From the NCBI GenBank assembly GCA_029776255.1, contig JAKOTN010000143.1:1-51631 (forward strand): 51,631 nucleotides of DNA, in the 5' to 3' direction. The translations under genes were made by a program, and so were the position numbers. The stretch's first letter is position 1; each line of letters begins with the position of its first letter. Below, piece by piece: positions 51,138 to 51,631 of the stretch. Source of the stretch: Pseudomonadota bacterium. GTDB taxonomy: Bacteria > Pseudomonadota > Gammaproteobacteria > Burkholderiales > Rhodocyclaceae. Below the pieces are notes generated by a model, which saw nothing but the letters and a program-made list of their open reading frames with translations, made no database searches and was not told the origin of the DNA.

Positions 51138-51631
51138 CTACTTATTGACAAACGATGGAGTCGTTGCAGCACGCCCAAGAACCCATTCATAAAGCCGCAT
51201 GGTGTCCAACCCAATCCTGTCCCACGAGAATTCCGTGTGCGCGTACTCACGCCCTCTCAGGCCCATGGCTTGCCGATCAGCGGGCGTCATATCAACCCCC
51301 TCCGCCATTGCTTTCGCCAGCGCTTCCGGGCTTGGCTCTACCCACCACCCACAGCCACGATCAACCAAGCCACTCCACGGCGTTCCGTGAGTCGCGACGA
51401 CCGGAAGGCCATGAGCAAGCGCCTCCGCAACAGCGATGCCAAAATTTTCCGAAAACGACGGCAGAACAAAGAGGTCCGCCGCATTCAACAACGCCCCCTT
51501 GTCGGCCTCGCTAACCATCCCCAGGAACTCGACTCGAGCATCAAGCCCAAGGGAATGAACCAATTCCTTCACCTCGCGCTCATGATCAAGTTCATCCGGT
51601 CCAGCGAGCTGCAGCACCCAGTTCGCCCTTG
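51138..51631 (-). CDS. Family 4 glycosyltransferase, C-terminal part (cut by window edge)
   Basis: At least 164 residues; the frame stays open to the window edge, where RANWVLQLAGPDE precedes any candidate start, so the N-terminal domain lies outside. The C-terminal GT-B domain shows VEFLGMVSEADKGALLNAADLFVLPSFSENFGIAVAEALAHGLPVVATHGTPW, with the E-x7-E nucleotide-sugar motif (ENFGIAVAE), and ends in a helix that packs back on the N-domain. First gene of the polysaccharide cluster as seen in this window. Confidence 0.92.
   Translation of the reverse strand, partial: RANWVLQLAGPDELDHEREVKELVHSLGLDARVEFLGMVSEADKGALLNAADLFVLPSFSENFGIAVAEALAHGLPVVATHGTPWSGLVDRGCGWWVEPSPEALAKAMAEGVDMTPADRQAMGLRGREYAHTEFSWDRIGLDTMRLYEWVLGRAATTPSFVNK

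Noticed and set aside
1-51631. tRNA, rRNA, CRISPR or anti-phage system
   Set aside because: I found no cloverleaf-like or regularly spaced repeat structures in the intergenic gaps and no Cas, restriction or other defence protein signatures among the frames.

Overview
The window is GC-rich chromosomal DNA from a proteobacterium, most likely a betaproteobacterium of the Rhodocyclales (Dechloromonas/Azonexus/Propionivibrio/Accumulibacter type). I infer this from gene content: a lysophospholipid transporter beside a LysR regulator, alr and radA, a hemerythrin histidine kinase with EAL proteins, DctA, and glycogen genes of the GlgE type. No rRNA, tRNA or CRISPR array is visible, so the assignment rests on family resemblance only.

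Layout. 1-763: decayed IS3-family transposase. 803-2799: a small membrane protein, then a membrane-anchored hexapeptide acyltransferase paired with a PAP2_C/sphingomyelin-synthase-like protein. 2830-12874: a long co-directional amino-acid operon consisting of a GntR/FCD regulator with a visible promoter and operator, a Liv-type binding protein, bifunctional PutA, LivH-LivM-LivG-LivF and an EamA exporter, mostly joined by 1-4 nt overlaps. 12934-16399: DUF1330 protein, a membrane protein plus winged-helix regulator behind a double operator, a lipoprotein and a CDF metal transporter. 16534-19097: DctA with its terminator and a solute-binding protein. 19368-24401: LysR-alr-radA, diverging from lplT. 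24687-27223: Lrp/AsnC regulator converging on a LemA-TPM-TPM operon. 27320-29285: tsaB-rimI-uracil-DNA glycosylase, translationally overlapped.

29446-35589 holds glycogen metabolism: an actinobacterial-type glycogen/maltose-1-phosphate synthase and GlgE (strong terminator behind), converging on glycogen phosphorylase. These can build alpha-glucan through maltose-1-phosphate and break it down again. 35857-45258 is a signalling block: an EEP-family hydrolase, two large EAL proteins with C-terminal receiver domains and degenerate GGDEF sites, a hemerythrin-containing histidine kinase, and a divergent PAS histidine kinase that closely resembles it. It reads as an oxygen/redox-responsive c-di-GMP-degrading module.

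45230-46567 is an isolated phenylacetate-CoA-ligase-like enzyme. From about 46.6 kb to the end the DNA becomes AT-richer and carries surface-polysaccharide genes on the minus strand: a GT4 enzyme cut by the window edge, a WcaF-like acetyltransferase, a GT2 enzyme, an OafA-type acyltransferase with SGNH domain that carries an in-frame TGA at codon 23, and another GT2 enzyme. This has the look of an acquired or fast-evolving exopolysaccharide/O-antigen locus.

I see no anti-phage system and nothing that is clearly a wholly new system. The best leads are the hemerythrin/EAL module, the GlgE cluster, PutA embedded in a Liv operon, the double-operator promoter at 13312-13354 and the TGA-interrupted acyltransferase.
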